A DNA stretch of 64,000 nt from DATDIC01 sp963777625 (GTDB taxonomy: Bacteria > Pseudomonadota > Alphaproteobacteria > Acetobacterales > Acetobacteraceae): assembly GCA_963777625.1 (NCBI GenBank), contig CAVZRO010000013.1, positions 62,001-126,000 of the forward strand, written 5' to 3'. A model generated the notes under the pieces. That model ran no database searches. It had not been told where the DNA came from and worked only from the letters and a program-made list of their open reading frames with translations. A program made the position numbers and the translations under genes. Positions 16,075 through 25,927 of this stretch are shown in pieces; position 1 is the stretch's first letter, and each line of letters begins with the position of its first letter.

Positions 16075-19000
16075 TTATCCTTCCACCTCCGCATCCGGAT
16101 GGCCGGCAGCGAGCGCGGCCATGTAGCCGAGGATAAGGTCGCGGGAGCGGAAACGGCCGCCGTATCGGGCGCGCTCCTCGCGTTGCACGATCGGGAACGT
16201 GCCGAGCACGTAATCGGCGGTATCGCGGTCCAGGCCGTAGAGATGGAAGAACAGTGCGTCGAGCCGGGCACGACGGCGCAGGCGGTCTTCCTCGTTCCAG
16301 CGGAAGGGTGCGCCGTGGTAGCCCTGGTCGCGCGGCGAAGTCGGCTCATATCGTTCGAGACGTAGGTGAGGTGCAGCACGTCGTCGCGGACGATCTGCTC
16401 GGCGGTTTTCGGGACCGAAGCGACGGGCGAACATAGCCGCCGGTACCGTTGGCAGCTGTTCGATAACGAAAAGGTTCAGATTTTGCCCATGTAGCTTCTG
16501 ATCTAGCGATAAAGTCGAGGGGAAAAGAGTTCAGGTTGGCACAAAGCAGTGGGGCCCAGCAATCGAAGGCTGGTTGCGGCACGTTCGTTTCATGGTCAAG
16601 CAGCTGGAACAGCTGTTGCCGAATCCAGCCTTGGGCAGATCGCCGCGATCACGTCCTGACGTTGGTCGGCGATGAGATATCCTTAAACCCGATGGTCCAC
16701 TTTGCTTGCTACATCAGCGCAATCCTCTGTCGAGACCCAGAACTGCGGGCCTCGCCGACCAACTCGGATCAGTGTGTTGCGTGTCTGTCGCTGGCTCAGG
16801 CTGGGCGGGACGTTCAGGTTCGCCGTCGTTCACCACCACTGATGCAGCGCGATGGTCATATGCTTGTACCATCTTGCCTTCATAAAGCGGCACCCATCGC
16901 GCGCTGCCCTTTTCCCAGCGCTGGCCGGCGACGCGGTAGGCGCCGGCGGCGATCAGTTCCCGTTCCGTGCGGAACTTGCCGGAGTCGTTGGTCATATGGA
17001 ACATGGTCGCGTAGCGCACCGGCCAGACGGCGCGCGGTTCCGGGCCGCTTCGGTCCACCAGCACCGGCAGGCGGCGGTAGATGTCGCGGGTGATCTCGGC
17101 GTCGCGCTTGGTGCGGAACACCGGTGCGGTGCCCGTGTTGGGGTTGACCGCCGCGAAGTCCTCCGGGCTCAGCGGGAACGCCGTGCGCTCCGCCAGCACT
17201 GCGTCCTGCTGGAAAAATGCGCAATCAGCCTGCGCGAACCGGTGGGCCTGCCGGCCGAACGCCAGGACGCAAAACTTGAACCGGCTGTCCACGTCGGGAA
17301 AGAATGGGTCCTGGTTCAGCGTGGTGCGACGGTTCTCGAAGTCAAGCAGCGCACCAAGCCGGCCGGTGGTACTGATGCTGCGGAAAAACGGTGCCGCGCC
17401 TTTGTCGGCGGCGATGCCGGAGGGGACCAGCAGACCGACGATGCCATCCTTGCGCACCAGGCGTGCCGCGCGTTCTACGAACAGTGAATAGAGGTTGACG
17501 TCGCCGCCAGATACCAGCGGGTAGTCGCGTGCGGGCCACTCCCGCCGCTCCTTCGCGGTGCCAAAGGGCGAAATTCCAGCAGCAACGTCGGCGGCTGCTT
17601 CGGCAGTAGCAGCCGCTTCGTCGTACGCGGCAGCAATTGGGTCATTCGCCTTGCGCAGCTTCTCGATCATGCACTTGCGGTCGGACGCGCGCTGCGCGTG
17701 CGCGATCGCCGGGACCCGAGCGGCGAACCACTCCACCTCCTGCATCTTCATGCGGTCCCACGGCGGATTGCCGATCACCGCGTCAAAGCCGCCGGATGGT
17801 TCCTGTCGTTCCCATTCGTCCCAAACGCCGGGAAAGGCCGCCTCCCAGTGCAGAAAGCGGCGGCGCCGCGCGAGGTCGCGGGCGCCGGTTCACAAAGGCC
17901 GCCGCTCGGGCGTGTGCCTCCTTGGCGCTGATACGCACCTGCCCGCGCCGGAATTGCACCGCATCGTCACGCGGCACGGGCATCGGTGATCCGGCGGCGA
18001 TCGCCGCGGGATCACCGAAATTGCCGCCGAACAGTGCGGCGCGGGCGGCGGCTTCAACCGTATCCGCCTCCGGCAGCCAGCGCGCAGCATGATAGAAATC
18101 GAGGAAGGCGCGCAATTCCGCAGTGGCTTCCTCGACGCCGCGAAACGCCGCGGCGCTGGCATGAACTTCACCGATATCGGCGTCGGGCCGCGCTTCGATA
18201 TCGCGCCATCCCTGCCGCGGACTTCCGGGCCCGCACGACCGACTGGCTCATTGCGAGGCCAAAGCGGGCGGCGAGGTCGTCCTCCACCGGAAAGACGAAT
18301 TCGCCAAACAGGCTATCGCCGATGCGCAGATGGTGATCAAGAAACGACAGCGGCGCGCCAACGGTGAAGGAATGCAGCCAGAGTGAGAGTTTGGCGAGCT
18401 CAACCGCCATCGGGTTCAGGTCCACGCCGTAGATCACCCGCTTAAGGATGATCCGACGGACGATGTGACGATCATCAAGCTGATCCTCGCGCACAGGCCA
18501 GCCGCGCGCTTCGGCTTCGGCCGGATTCGCTGGCGCAGCGTTTCGATGCGGTCGGCAGCGGCGAGCGATAGGGCGCCGTCTCGTCCGCCCAGCGACGCAT
18601 CGCTCGGCGCATCGGCGATGGCGAACAGCACCTGGTCGGAGAGATAATCCACCAAGCGACACGAGAAAATGCCCCGAACCCATCGCCGGATCGCAGACCC
18701 GCAGAGTGACAAACGCCTCGGCCGGATCGTATTGCCGCAATTCGGCAAGCCGCACCGCTCTGGGCCGCCGATCGTGTGCAAGTGCCTGAACCGCGGTCGG
18801 TGAATGCTGCCCGCTTCTCATCCAGCAGTGGGCCGATCGCGCGGCGCAGGATCAACTGCACCAGTTCGTCTGGTGTGTAGTAGGAACCGGTGGTTTTGCG
18901 GGCGTAGGATTGGGCCGCAGCTTCACTCCGCCCTTGCCGTCCGGCACCGGGTCCTGCTCGAGCAGTCTTTCATAAATACTGCCGAGATGCTGGACCGACA

Positions 19001-20306
19001 GGTCGCGATAGTTGATCCAGCGCCGCAGCATGCCCACCTGGTCGCGGGACATCGCATCAAGTAGCGGCGCCAGCACCGCATCGGGGAGAGTGACACGCGA
19101 TAGCAGGTCGCTCGTGTGCTCGAACAGGCCGCCGTTATACGGCGGCAGGCCCATCGCCGGATCTCCTTCAGCGACAGCAGCGAACAGCGCGATCAGTCGC
19201 GGCCACCAGGTGCGGGCCGAGGGTGAAAGCGTCCGGCGATCATCCACGATCCGTGCAGCATCTTCGCGCAGTCCGCGCAGGCTGTACGCTGCATAGCCTG
19301 CGTCGCGCACCGGCAGCAGGTCGCGATCCTCGGCATAGAGCAGGAACAGCAGACGATACAGCAGCCGCAACGAAGCTTCGCGGACCTCTGCCAACGTGGC
19401 GTCGGGCGCCTCCCGCGCGATGGCCGTGATCAGCCCGGGAAATACCTGGTCGAAGACCACACGGGAGAGGGCGGCCGTGATGCGCTGCTCGTAGCGGCGC
19501 CCCTCATGCAGCGCGAGGTCAAGAAAGGTCTGCCCGGACGGATCAGGCGGGTGCACCGCGCCGCGGCCGAACAGCAACAGGAACACACGCAACCAGTGAT
19601 CCGGCGGAGCATCACCGGGGATCGGCGGTGCCAGGGGGGAGAGCAAACCGGGCAGATCAAGCTCGACGAAGCCTTCGGCGCGGGCACGGGCGTTCGCCCA
19701 ATACAGCCGCCAGGAGCGGCCGTTGGTCAGCAGGCCCCAACGAAGTACGCCGCCAGACTGGCTTTCCGCGCGGCTGAGATAGCGAATGATCTGTGTCGAT
19801 GGGGTTTCCGCGTCGCCGCTGGCGCGATCGAGCAGCGTATCGCGCGCTTCGTTTTCAACCACAACAGCGCCGAAGCGGAAACGATCGACGCTAAAACGCT
19901 CGGTGCGGGCCTTCGCTTTGGCTTGCTCGTCAACGAACAGCAGGGCGTCCGCGATGTCTCGCCGGCCGCGACCCGGTTCCTGTTGCGGCAGGTGCTGCCA
20001 GCCGAGCGCGCCGATGATCGGATAGATGAATTCGGACTCGGTTTCTGCTTCCGACGGACGGTGCATCTCGGCCAACGCCGCCCAGCGGTTTTGCACTTCT
20101 GCGGCGAAAGCTTCAACCCGAACCGAATCAAGGTCTCGATACGCGGCAGTTTGACGAATGCCGTCTTCCAGGAAAAAGCGTGTGAACAGGCTGCCTCGGA
20201 CCATGTTAAATGCCGTTTCCCGTCCCGGTTGATTCCGGTATAGCCATAATTGTCTATGTGCGGAAAGCTTTATGGCAAGCGACGACGCCTGTTCGGCTGG
20301 CAGCAA
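16075..20306 (-). pseudogene. Restriction-modification-type N6-adenine DNA methylase (Eco57I-like), multiply frameshifted
   Basis: One large gene reading right to left, broken in at least six places. The N-terminal 484 codons (20306-18852) are intact and carry the type I/IIG specificity-like region (ESEFIYPIIGALGWQHLP, then YNGGLFEH). The frame then shifts near 18900 at SYYTPDELVQ, again near 18800, twice near 18650-18500, near 18170 and near 17850. Methylase motif I survives as VCDPAMGSGHFLVSL, then VIYGVDLNPMAVELAKLSLWL, and motif IV as FDAVIGNPPWDR at about 17770. After another break near 16800 the family's C-terminal block ALFFHLYGLDRDTADYVLGTFPI appears in 16434-16075. Intact it would be roughly 1,400 residues. 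It is a dead gene, probably from a phage-defence system; no intact restriction partner is nearby. Confidence 0.82.
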
Positions 20307-20398
20307 TTCGCGATGGGCCTCGGTGGAATCACGGCGGCGACGGATATTCCAAAATCATCGATCCACCTGACAACGTCGTTATCTTTCTAAGCGGACGC

Positions 20399-20752
20399 CT
20401 ACAGGTCAATCTCCGCGGTTAGCCGGTCCGCCGCGGCACGTACCTGCCCGTCGGAGCGGTCCACCAACCCGGCACGTTCCAGTGCCCGCACATCGGCCTG
20501 CACACGCCGGAGATGGCGTCCCAGGTGACGGGCCAGGGCTGATATCGAAGGCTCCGGATGCGCGTGGAGATGCCGAAGCAGCTTGTACCGCTCCCCGGTC
20601 AGGACGCGCGACAGGCCGGCCCAGGACTCGAACGCCAGCACGCGCTCCAGTTGGACTTGCTCGCCCCGCTCCGCACGCTCCCAGGCGGAGCGAAAGGCCG
20701 CCAGATCTTCCGCGAAGCTGCCGCCCACGCGCAGTTTTACATCGTCATCCAT
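20399..20752 (-). CDS. tumA: Antitoxin-type winged-helix regulator (TumA-like, COG4190)
   Basis: 117-residue DNA-binding protein. The C-terminal half is a winged helix: ERYKLLRHLHAHPEPSISAL, ARHLGRHLRRVQADVRALER, AGLVDRSDGQV. The N-terminal half, with FRSAWERAERGEQ and ERVLAFESWAGLSRVLTGER, is typical of COG4190 regulators paired with TumE toxins. Its ATG overlaps the end of the toxin gene by 8 bases, a toxin-first order. The longer frame upstream lies inside the toxin gene and is rejected. Confidence 0.78.
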   Translation of the reverse strand: MDDDVKLRVGGSFAEDLAAFRSAWERAERGEQVQLERVLAFESWAGLSRVLTGERYKLLRHLHAHPEPSISALARHLGRHLRRVQADVRALERAGLVDRSDGQVRAAADRLTAEIDL

Positions 20753-21047
20753 CCCGGTGCTCCTTCGCCCGCAGCGCAGCGACATCGGCCGCGAAATCTC
20801 CCAGCAGCTTGTCCAGCGTTTCGAACCGGTACGGTTCCTCCACCTCGTCCAGGTGCCGGTGGTCACCTTTGCCACGCTCGTTGTCATAGGCAACCACGCG
20901 GCCTCCCGGGTAGCCGTAAAACAGGCTGTATTTCAGCCTGTGCACTGATCCGGCCACCGGTTCTGGCACCAGCCAAAGCTTCACTTCGGAGATCGCGCCG
21001 TCGTCATAATGGCGCTTCCGATGCAGGAGCAGAACCGCCTTCGTCAC
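20745..21047 (-). CDS. tumE: TumE-family toxin (DUF6516)
   Basis: 100 residues, GTG start. The family pattern is clear: LLLHRKRHYDDGAISEVKLW, HRLKYSLFYGYPGGRVVAYD, NERGKGDHRHLDEVEEPYRF, then a helix DKLLGDFAADVAAL. TumE proteins are toxins of a toxin-antitoxin family proposed to be ribonucleases; the NERGKGDHRH block is the likely active site. It is the first gene of a two-gene operon with the antitoxin-type regulator. Confidence 0.8.
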   Translation of the reverse strand: MTKAVLLLHRKRHYDDGAISEVKLWLVPEPVAGSVHRLKYSLFYGYPGGRVVAYDNERGKGDHRHLDEVEEPYRFETLDKLLGDFAADVAALRAKEHRDG

Positions 21048-21070
21048 GCGCCATATGGCAACGCGAGTGG

Positions 21071-21089
21071 TATGCTGTCAAGCAGCATA
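21071..21089 (-). promoter_or_regulatory. Palindromic operator/promoter of the tumE-tumA pair
   Basis: TATGCTGTCAAGCAGCATA is a perfect inverted repeat with 7-base arms and a 5-base centre. On the minus strand it contains TTGACA, which is followed 17 bases later by CCATAT. This places a promoter right before the GTG at 21047, with an almost leaderless start. Autoregulation by the antitoxin at this site is the natural reading, by inference. Confidence 0.6.
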
Positions 21090-21117
21090 TGACAATTTAG
21101 CGCATATGGGACCTACA

Positions 21118-22451
21118 TCATCCCTTGTAGTACCGCTCCGCCCCCCGCACCGCCTCCTTGATCGCCGAATCCGGCGACGCCGCGCCGGTCACCGCCTTGG
21201 CGAACATATCCACCAGTATCCAGTTCTCCAGCACCGCGCCGGCAGCGGCCGTAATCGGTCCCTTGTAACCGTCGTAGTACGGCGTGGACATCGCCTCGCG
21301 ATACACCGCGATCTTCGGGTCCGACGCCCATACGCTGCTGGCCGCATAGGCTTTCAGCGGTTGCGACCAGTAACCCAGGCAGCCGGTCAGCCATGGGTCG
21401 TACTGCGGCGCCTCCATCATGAAGCGCAGATATTCCTTCGCCGCATTCGGGTATTGCTGTAGCGGAACAGCATCGCGTTCAGCGTCAACGCGGCTTCCGG
21501 TGGCGCCGGTGCCACCCCCATCGGCATCACCGCGTGATTGGAATCCGCCGCCATCGCCTGCATGGCCGCATCGGGGGAATTCTTCAGCACGTAATAGATC
21601 GACACGCCGTTCTGCGTCAGTCCGATCTGTCCCGCCGCAAACGCCTTGTTGTTGCTGGCGCCGTCCCACGACATGGTGCCGGAGATCATCGTCGGCTGCA
21701 TCTCCCGCGCGTATTCCACCGCCAACCGCGTCTCTTTCGAATCGAGCGCCACCTTCCCCTGCTCGTCCACCAGAGACCCGCCATGCGACCATAGCAGCCA
21801 GTTGGCATAGCCGGGCGCATCGCCCACCGCGTGGCTCAGCGCAAACCCGCACGGATGGCCAGTCTTCTTCAGGCTCTGGCACAGCTTCAGAAATTCATTG
21901 AGATCGTTCGGAATCGTGTCGTACCCAGCCTCCTTCACCCAGGAGGTGCGATACACCGCGGGACCGGTCGAGCCGCCCATCGGCAACCCGATCCAGTCAT
22001 TGCTGTTCCATTTCTTGCCATAGATCTCGGCCAGCCTGTACCAGCCGCCATAGCGCGCTCCCAGATACTCGGCCAGGTCGGTCAGTTCGACAATCTTGCC
22101 CAGGAACAGATGCGGGTCGGGGCCGAACGCGATGATGATATCCGGACCCGCGCCGGTGTTGGCGGCGATTGCCGTCTGCGTCGGCATGTCCGGCCAGTTG
22201 ACGAAATCCAGCCGCACCGGCACGCCGGTGGCATCGGTGAACCGTTTGCTGTTGGCCCGAAAGATCGTTTCATCCGGATCGACAAACTTGGTCGGGCGCA
22301 GCACGTGCAGCGTGGCCCCCTTCTCGATCGGATAGGACGGGGGCTTCACGTCAGCTACCGGAACAGCGGCGCCGGCCCGCGCCCCCGGCAGCGCCGCGGC
22401 CAGCAGGCCGGCACCAGCCCCGAGCGACTGGCGGCGAGTAATCGATTTCAT
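21118..22451 (-). pseudogene. Extracellular solute-binding protein family 1, one frameshift
   Basis: Reads MKSITRRQSLGAGAGLLAAA, a twin-arginine-like signal, then family 1 blocks such as GPDIIIAFGPDPHLFLGKIV, GLPMGGSTGPAVYRTSWVKE, GYDTIPNDLNEFLKLCQSL and AFAAGQIGLTQNG. Near 21460 the frame shifts: LNAMLFRYS continues as QQYPNAAKEYLRFMMEAP only if one base is added, giving 444 residues ending in AVRGAERYYKG. Either the gene is dead or one base was missed in the consensus. The ligand is unknown, possibly a sugar or small organic compound. No permease or ATPase is adjacent; the luciferase-like gene precedes it in the same direction. Confidence 0.8.
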
Positions 22452-22486
22452 CTACTTCTTCTCCCGGAAAGCCTGCGCGGCCGCCT

Positions 22487-23722
22487 CTACTCCGCCGCGA
22501 CCCGCCGCAAGTCGCGCGAATAATCGATACCCACCGGCGCGTCGGCCTCGAACGGGCTGTTCAGCCCCAGCGACTTGCCGTGCTCGCGGATCGCCGGCAT
22601 CACCTCCTGGCACAGCAGCCGGATGCAGGTGCGGGTGTCCTCCGGGCTTACGGTGCCGTCGTTCGCCCACAATCCCATGATGCCCGGCCTTGTCTGCTCG
22701 ATCAGCGTCTTCAGCCGCGGGATCACCGTATCCGGAGTACCGGCGATGATCATGGTGCTGGCGAGCTGCTCCTCGAAGCTGGGCGATCCGCGCGGGTTCT
22801 TCGCCCGCCCCACCGCGAACTCCACAAAGTTGCGCCGCCCCGAAGGCGAGAAATAACCCGATGGGTTGGCCCACACCGGATGCGCCAGCCCGGTGAACTC
22901 GCCCTGCATCCACATGAACTGCCGCGCGTTCTTCAGCGCCTTCTCCTCGTTGTCCGACACATGCACGCGGATCAGGTAGCCGAAATTCTCCGGCCCGGCG
23001 GTGTAGCCCACCTCCGCCGCGGACTTGGAATACAGGTCCCAGATCGTCTTGGTGGCATCGATCGAGGTGTTCAGCGCCACATAGGGATACCGCTTCTTCG
23101 CCGCCCAGATCACGGTTTCCTTGGAAAGCACGCCAGGGATCCACACCCGCGGATAGGGCTTCTGCAGCGGCACCGCCCACGGGTTCACCACCCGGTGCTG
23201 GTAATGCGTGCCCTCCCAGCGGAACGGCCCCTGCTGCGTCCAGGCCTTCACCACCAGATCGTGCGCTTCCTCGAACCGTTCGCGGTTGTAGGCCGGGTTC
23301 ACCCCGGTCGCCAGTTGCTCCTGTCCGCCGCCGCGCACGAAACCCGACACCAGCCGACCCTTGGAGATCATGTCGATCATCGCCAGCTCTTCCGCCAGCC
23401 GCACCGGGTTTTCCGCCAGCGGCAGCGGATTGCCCAGCAGCACGATCTTCACCCGCTTGGTCACCGCCGCCAGGATGGAGGCGAACACGTTGCACTTCGC
23501 CTGCATGCAGAACGGCGCATTGTGGTGCTCGTTCAGCATGATACCGTCGGCGCCGCATTCCTCGGCGTAGATGTAGTCCTCGATATACTGGTTGTACAAC
23601 CGGCTGCCGGCCACCGGGTCGAAATGCTTGTTGGAGAAGGTCAGCGCCGTGGCGCCGTAATCCAGCCCCTCCTTCGCGTCATAGGCCGACATCGGCTGCT
23701 CGGTGAAATACATCAGGTGCAT
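22487..23722 (-). CDS. LLM-class flavin-dependent monooxygenase
   Basis: 411-residue luciferase-like TIM-barrel oxidoreductase. LMYFTEQPMSAYDAKEGLDY, GADGIMLNEHHNAPFCMQAK, LLGNPLPLAENPVRLAEELA, SKGRLVSGFVRGGGQEQLAT and the late IIAGTPDTVIPRLKTLIEQT are standard for the family, which uses FMNH2 and O2. The start at 23722 has GGAG 7 bases upstream. It lies between the alpha/beta-hydrolase homologue and the solute-binding protein, all in one direction, so the three may handle one imported organic substrate. The substrate cannot be inferred. Confidence 0.85.
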   Translation of the reverse strand: MHLMYFTEQPMSAYDAKEGLDYGATALTFSNKHFDPVAGSRLYNQYIEDYIYAEECGADGIMLNEHHNAPFCMQAKCNVFASILAAVTKRVKIVLLGNPLPLAENPVRLAEELAMIDMISKGRLVSGFVRGGGQEQLATGVNPAYNRERFEEAHDLVVKAWTQQGPFRWEGTHYQHRVVNPWAVPLQKPYPRVWIPGVLSKETVIWAAKKRYPYVALNTSIDATKTIWDLYSKSAAEVGYTAGPENFGYLIRVHVSDNEEKALKNARQFMWMQGEFTGLAHPVWANPSGYFSPSGRRNFVEFAVGRAKNPRGSPSFEEQLASTMIIAGTPDTVIPRLKTLIEQTRPGIMGLWANDGTVSPEDTRTCIRLLCQEVMPAIREHGKSLGLNSPFEADAPVGIDYSRDLRRVAAE

Positions 23723-23749
23723 GGTATGCTCCGTCGGTCGGTGCGACCG

Positions 23750-24535
23750 TCAGCTCGCGGTCACGAATGATACGACAAGCTTCGCCAGCTCATCGGGTTT
23801 CTCCATATCCACGAAATGCCCGCAGGCCGGCACCAACTCCAGCCGCGCCTGGCGCAACGCTTTCACGTAGATATCGGCAGCACTCCGCGGCACAATGCGG
23901 TCCTCATCGCCCCACACCACCAACGCCGGCGATCGCACCCCGCCCAGCAAATGCGGCAGCGTCTGGCTGTACATGTATGGTTTCCACGCCACCCGGAAGC
24001 ACATCTCGCGGGCGATGTCCCATTGTTCGAGCTGATCGGTGGACACATCGCCGTAAACCCGATGGAACGCCTCCGGGTCGTGGAAGCCCGCCTGCGGATA
24101 CGCGACATAGCTGACAATCGCCTGGTCCATTATGTCGCCCTGCGGCGGCTTCACCCCGTGCGCACCGACCAGCACCAGCCGACCGAATTGTCGCGGCGAC
24201 AGGCTCGCCATCTCGGCGGCGATCCAGCCGCCAAACCCCAACCCCAGCAGCGCGCAGTCCGTCACGTCCAGTTCGGCCAGCAGCCATTGATGCATCGCCG
24301 CCACGTCGCGCACGCTGCGCATCCAGGTGGGCCGTTCCGAGCGGCCCCAGCCGGGATGATGCGGCAGCAGCACATCGAACTGTTCCGCCAGCCGGTCATA
24401 CAACGGCAGCCGGTCGAGCGTGCCGATATCGTGGTGCAGCACCAGCAGCTTCCGGCCCTGCCCCGCCCGGAGCAGATGCATCCGGCTTCCGGCAACCTCG
24501 GTCGCCGTCTCCTTCCAGGCCGCGCCCGCCGCCAT
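23750..24535 (-). CDS. Alpha/beta-hydrolase-fold protein lacking the nucleophile serine
   Basis: 261 residues with the usual fold order: a cap-type N-terminus, LLVLHHDIGTLDRLPLYDRL, then the nucleophile elbow CALLGLGFGGWIAAEM. In canonical enzymes the elbow is G-x-S-x-G; here the serine position is glycine. The acid (VVWGDEDRIVPRSAADIY) and the histidine (PACGHFVDMEKPDELAKL) are kept. It may be a non-hydrolytic member, as seen in cofactor-free lyases and dioxygenases of this fold, or an inactive relative. The ATG at 24535 has GGGGAG just upstream and is preferred to the longer frame. The stop is 28 bases before the luciferase-like gene. Confidence 0.85.
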   Translation of the reverse strand: MAAGAAWKETATEVAGSRMHLLRAGQGRKLLVLHHDIGTLDRLPLYDRLAEQFDVLLPHHPGWGRSERPTWMRSVRDVAAMHQWLLAELDVTDCALLGLGFGGWIAAEMASLSPRQFGRLVLVGAHGVKPPQGDIMDQAIVSYVAYPQAGFHDPEAFHRVYGDVSTDQLEQWDIAREMCFRVAWKPYMYSQTLPHLLGGVRSPALVVWGDEDRIVPRSAADIYVKALRQARLELVPACGHFVDMEKPDELAKLVVSFVTAS

Positions 24536-24648
24536 CCGCTCTCCCCCTGTGAACGCTGTCAGCCACGATACCCATCGGTAGCCTGCTTTGTCCAACCGCC
24601 GGCAAAGACCAGGCGGAAGCGCTGTCGGTCAAACGCCGATCACCGACC

Positions 24649-25923
24649 TCACGACGCTCTTGCCGGCAGTGCCGAGCGAAACTGGTGCGACCAGTAAACC
24701 AGTTGCGCCGGAATGCGTCCCAGCTTGCCCCCGGCGAAAGGCAATCCGTCGCCAAACAAGCGCCAGCGATCGTCACCCTCGGTGATTGCATCCGCAATCA
24801 GTCGGCCGAACGCGGATGTCAGCGTGACACCCAGGCCGCCAAAGCCGGTCGCATACCAGACATTCGGCGCAACCTGGCCGATCACCGGGATTCGATGCCG
24901 TGTCATCGGCATCATCCCGCCCCACGCAACCTCGACCTTCGCATCCTTCAGCGCCGGATAGAATTGCACCATGTCCCGTTTCAGAAGCGCCGCGATCTTC
25001 GGCGGGGACGGCTCCCAGGCCAGCACTCGCCCACCCCAGAGAACCCGCGTGTCGGCCAGCGGACGATAATAATTCGTGGCTGTCTGGTTATCGAAAATCG
25101 CGTACGGCACGCGGATCGCGTCGCGCAAATGCGGGCCGAGCGTTTCGGTCGCCATGACGAACGTCGCAATCGGGATGGTAGCCCGCGACAACGACCGTTC
25201 CAGCCCGCCAATATAGCCGCCGCAGGCGATGACGATATGTTCGGCACGGATGCGCCCTTGCGCGGTACGCACCTCATGCCGGTCGGCGCGTGCAGCAATC
25301 CCTCGCGCCCGGGTTTCCTGGAAGATCTGTCCACCGCGTTCCACACAGGCCCGTGCAAGACCAAGATTAAGATTGAGCGGATGTACCGCTATCGTGGTCC
25401 GCACGAACAGCGCGTCGGTATACCGATCGGTCGACAGTGCCTCCCGCACCCGCTCACGCGGCCAGTAATCGAATTGCACACCGAAATTCTCCGCCATGAA
25501 CTCGCGGAATTGCAGAAGATTGTCGCCATGCCCGGCAATATTGCAGCGCAGTGCGCCCTCCTGGTTGGGGCCGCAGGCGATCGCGTAGTCGGCGATGCGT
25601 TGCCGCACCAGGTTAAGCCCGAGCTGCGCCACTTTCTGTATTTGCCGCGCGCGCTCGCGCCCGACCCGCTCCACCAGCAACTCATATCCCTTGGAAAAAC
25701 CCTCCGAGGCGAAGCCGCCGTTGCGGCCGGACGCGCCCCAGCCGATCCGGTTCGCTTCAATAAGCGCGACCGAACGGCCGCGCTCGGCAAGATCGAGCGC
25801 GGTCGCACAACCCGCCAGCCCGCCGCCGATAACCAGCGTCTCCACCTCCAGATCCCCGTCGAGCGACGGATACTGGCTCGGCTCGGACAGCGTGCGGGCG
25901 TAGTAGCTATCGACGTAGTCCAT
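24649..25923 (-). CDS. FAD-dependent amine/amino-acid oxidase (PuuB/OrdL-like)
   Basis: 424-residue DadA-family flavoenzyme. The dinucleotide-binding motif is TLVIGGGLAGCATALDLAER near residue 30, followed by LIEANRIGWGASGRNGGFAS, the FAD-contacting stretch typical of gamma-glutamylputrescine oxidases. HIVIACGGYIGGLERSL and YATGFGGLGVTLTSAFGRLI complete the fold. The gene directly follows the polyamine-type transporter in the same direction (4 bases between), suggesting oxidation of the imported amine. Putrescine derivatives are the best guess; glycine or sarcosine-type substrates are possible. Confidence 0.85.
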   Translation of the reverse strand: MDYVDSYYARTLSEPSQYPSLDGDLEVETLVIGGGLAGCATALDLAERGRSVALIEANRIGWGASGRNGGFASEGFSKGYELLVERVGRERARQIQKVAQLGLNLVRQRIADYAIACGPNQEGALRCNIAGHGDNLLQFREFMAENFGVQFDYWPRERVREALSTDRYTDALFVRTTIAVHPLNLNLGLARACVERGGQIFQETRARGIAARADRHEVRTAQGRIRAEHIVIACGGYIGGLERSLSRATIPIATFVMATETLGPHLRDAIRVPYAIFDNQTATNYYRPLADTRVLWGGRVLAWEPSPPKIAALLKRDMVQFYPALKDAKVEVAWGGMMPMTRHRIPVIGQVAPNVWYATGFGGLGVTLTSAFGRLIADAITEGDDRWRLFGDGLPFAGGKLGRIPAQLVYWSHQFRSALPARAS

Positions 25924-25927
25924 TCGG

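Noticed and set aside
20399..20893. Longer N-terminal extension of the TumA-like regulator
   Set aside because: The extension is antisense-like and lies within tumE; the ATG at 20752 fits the family length.
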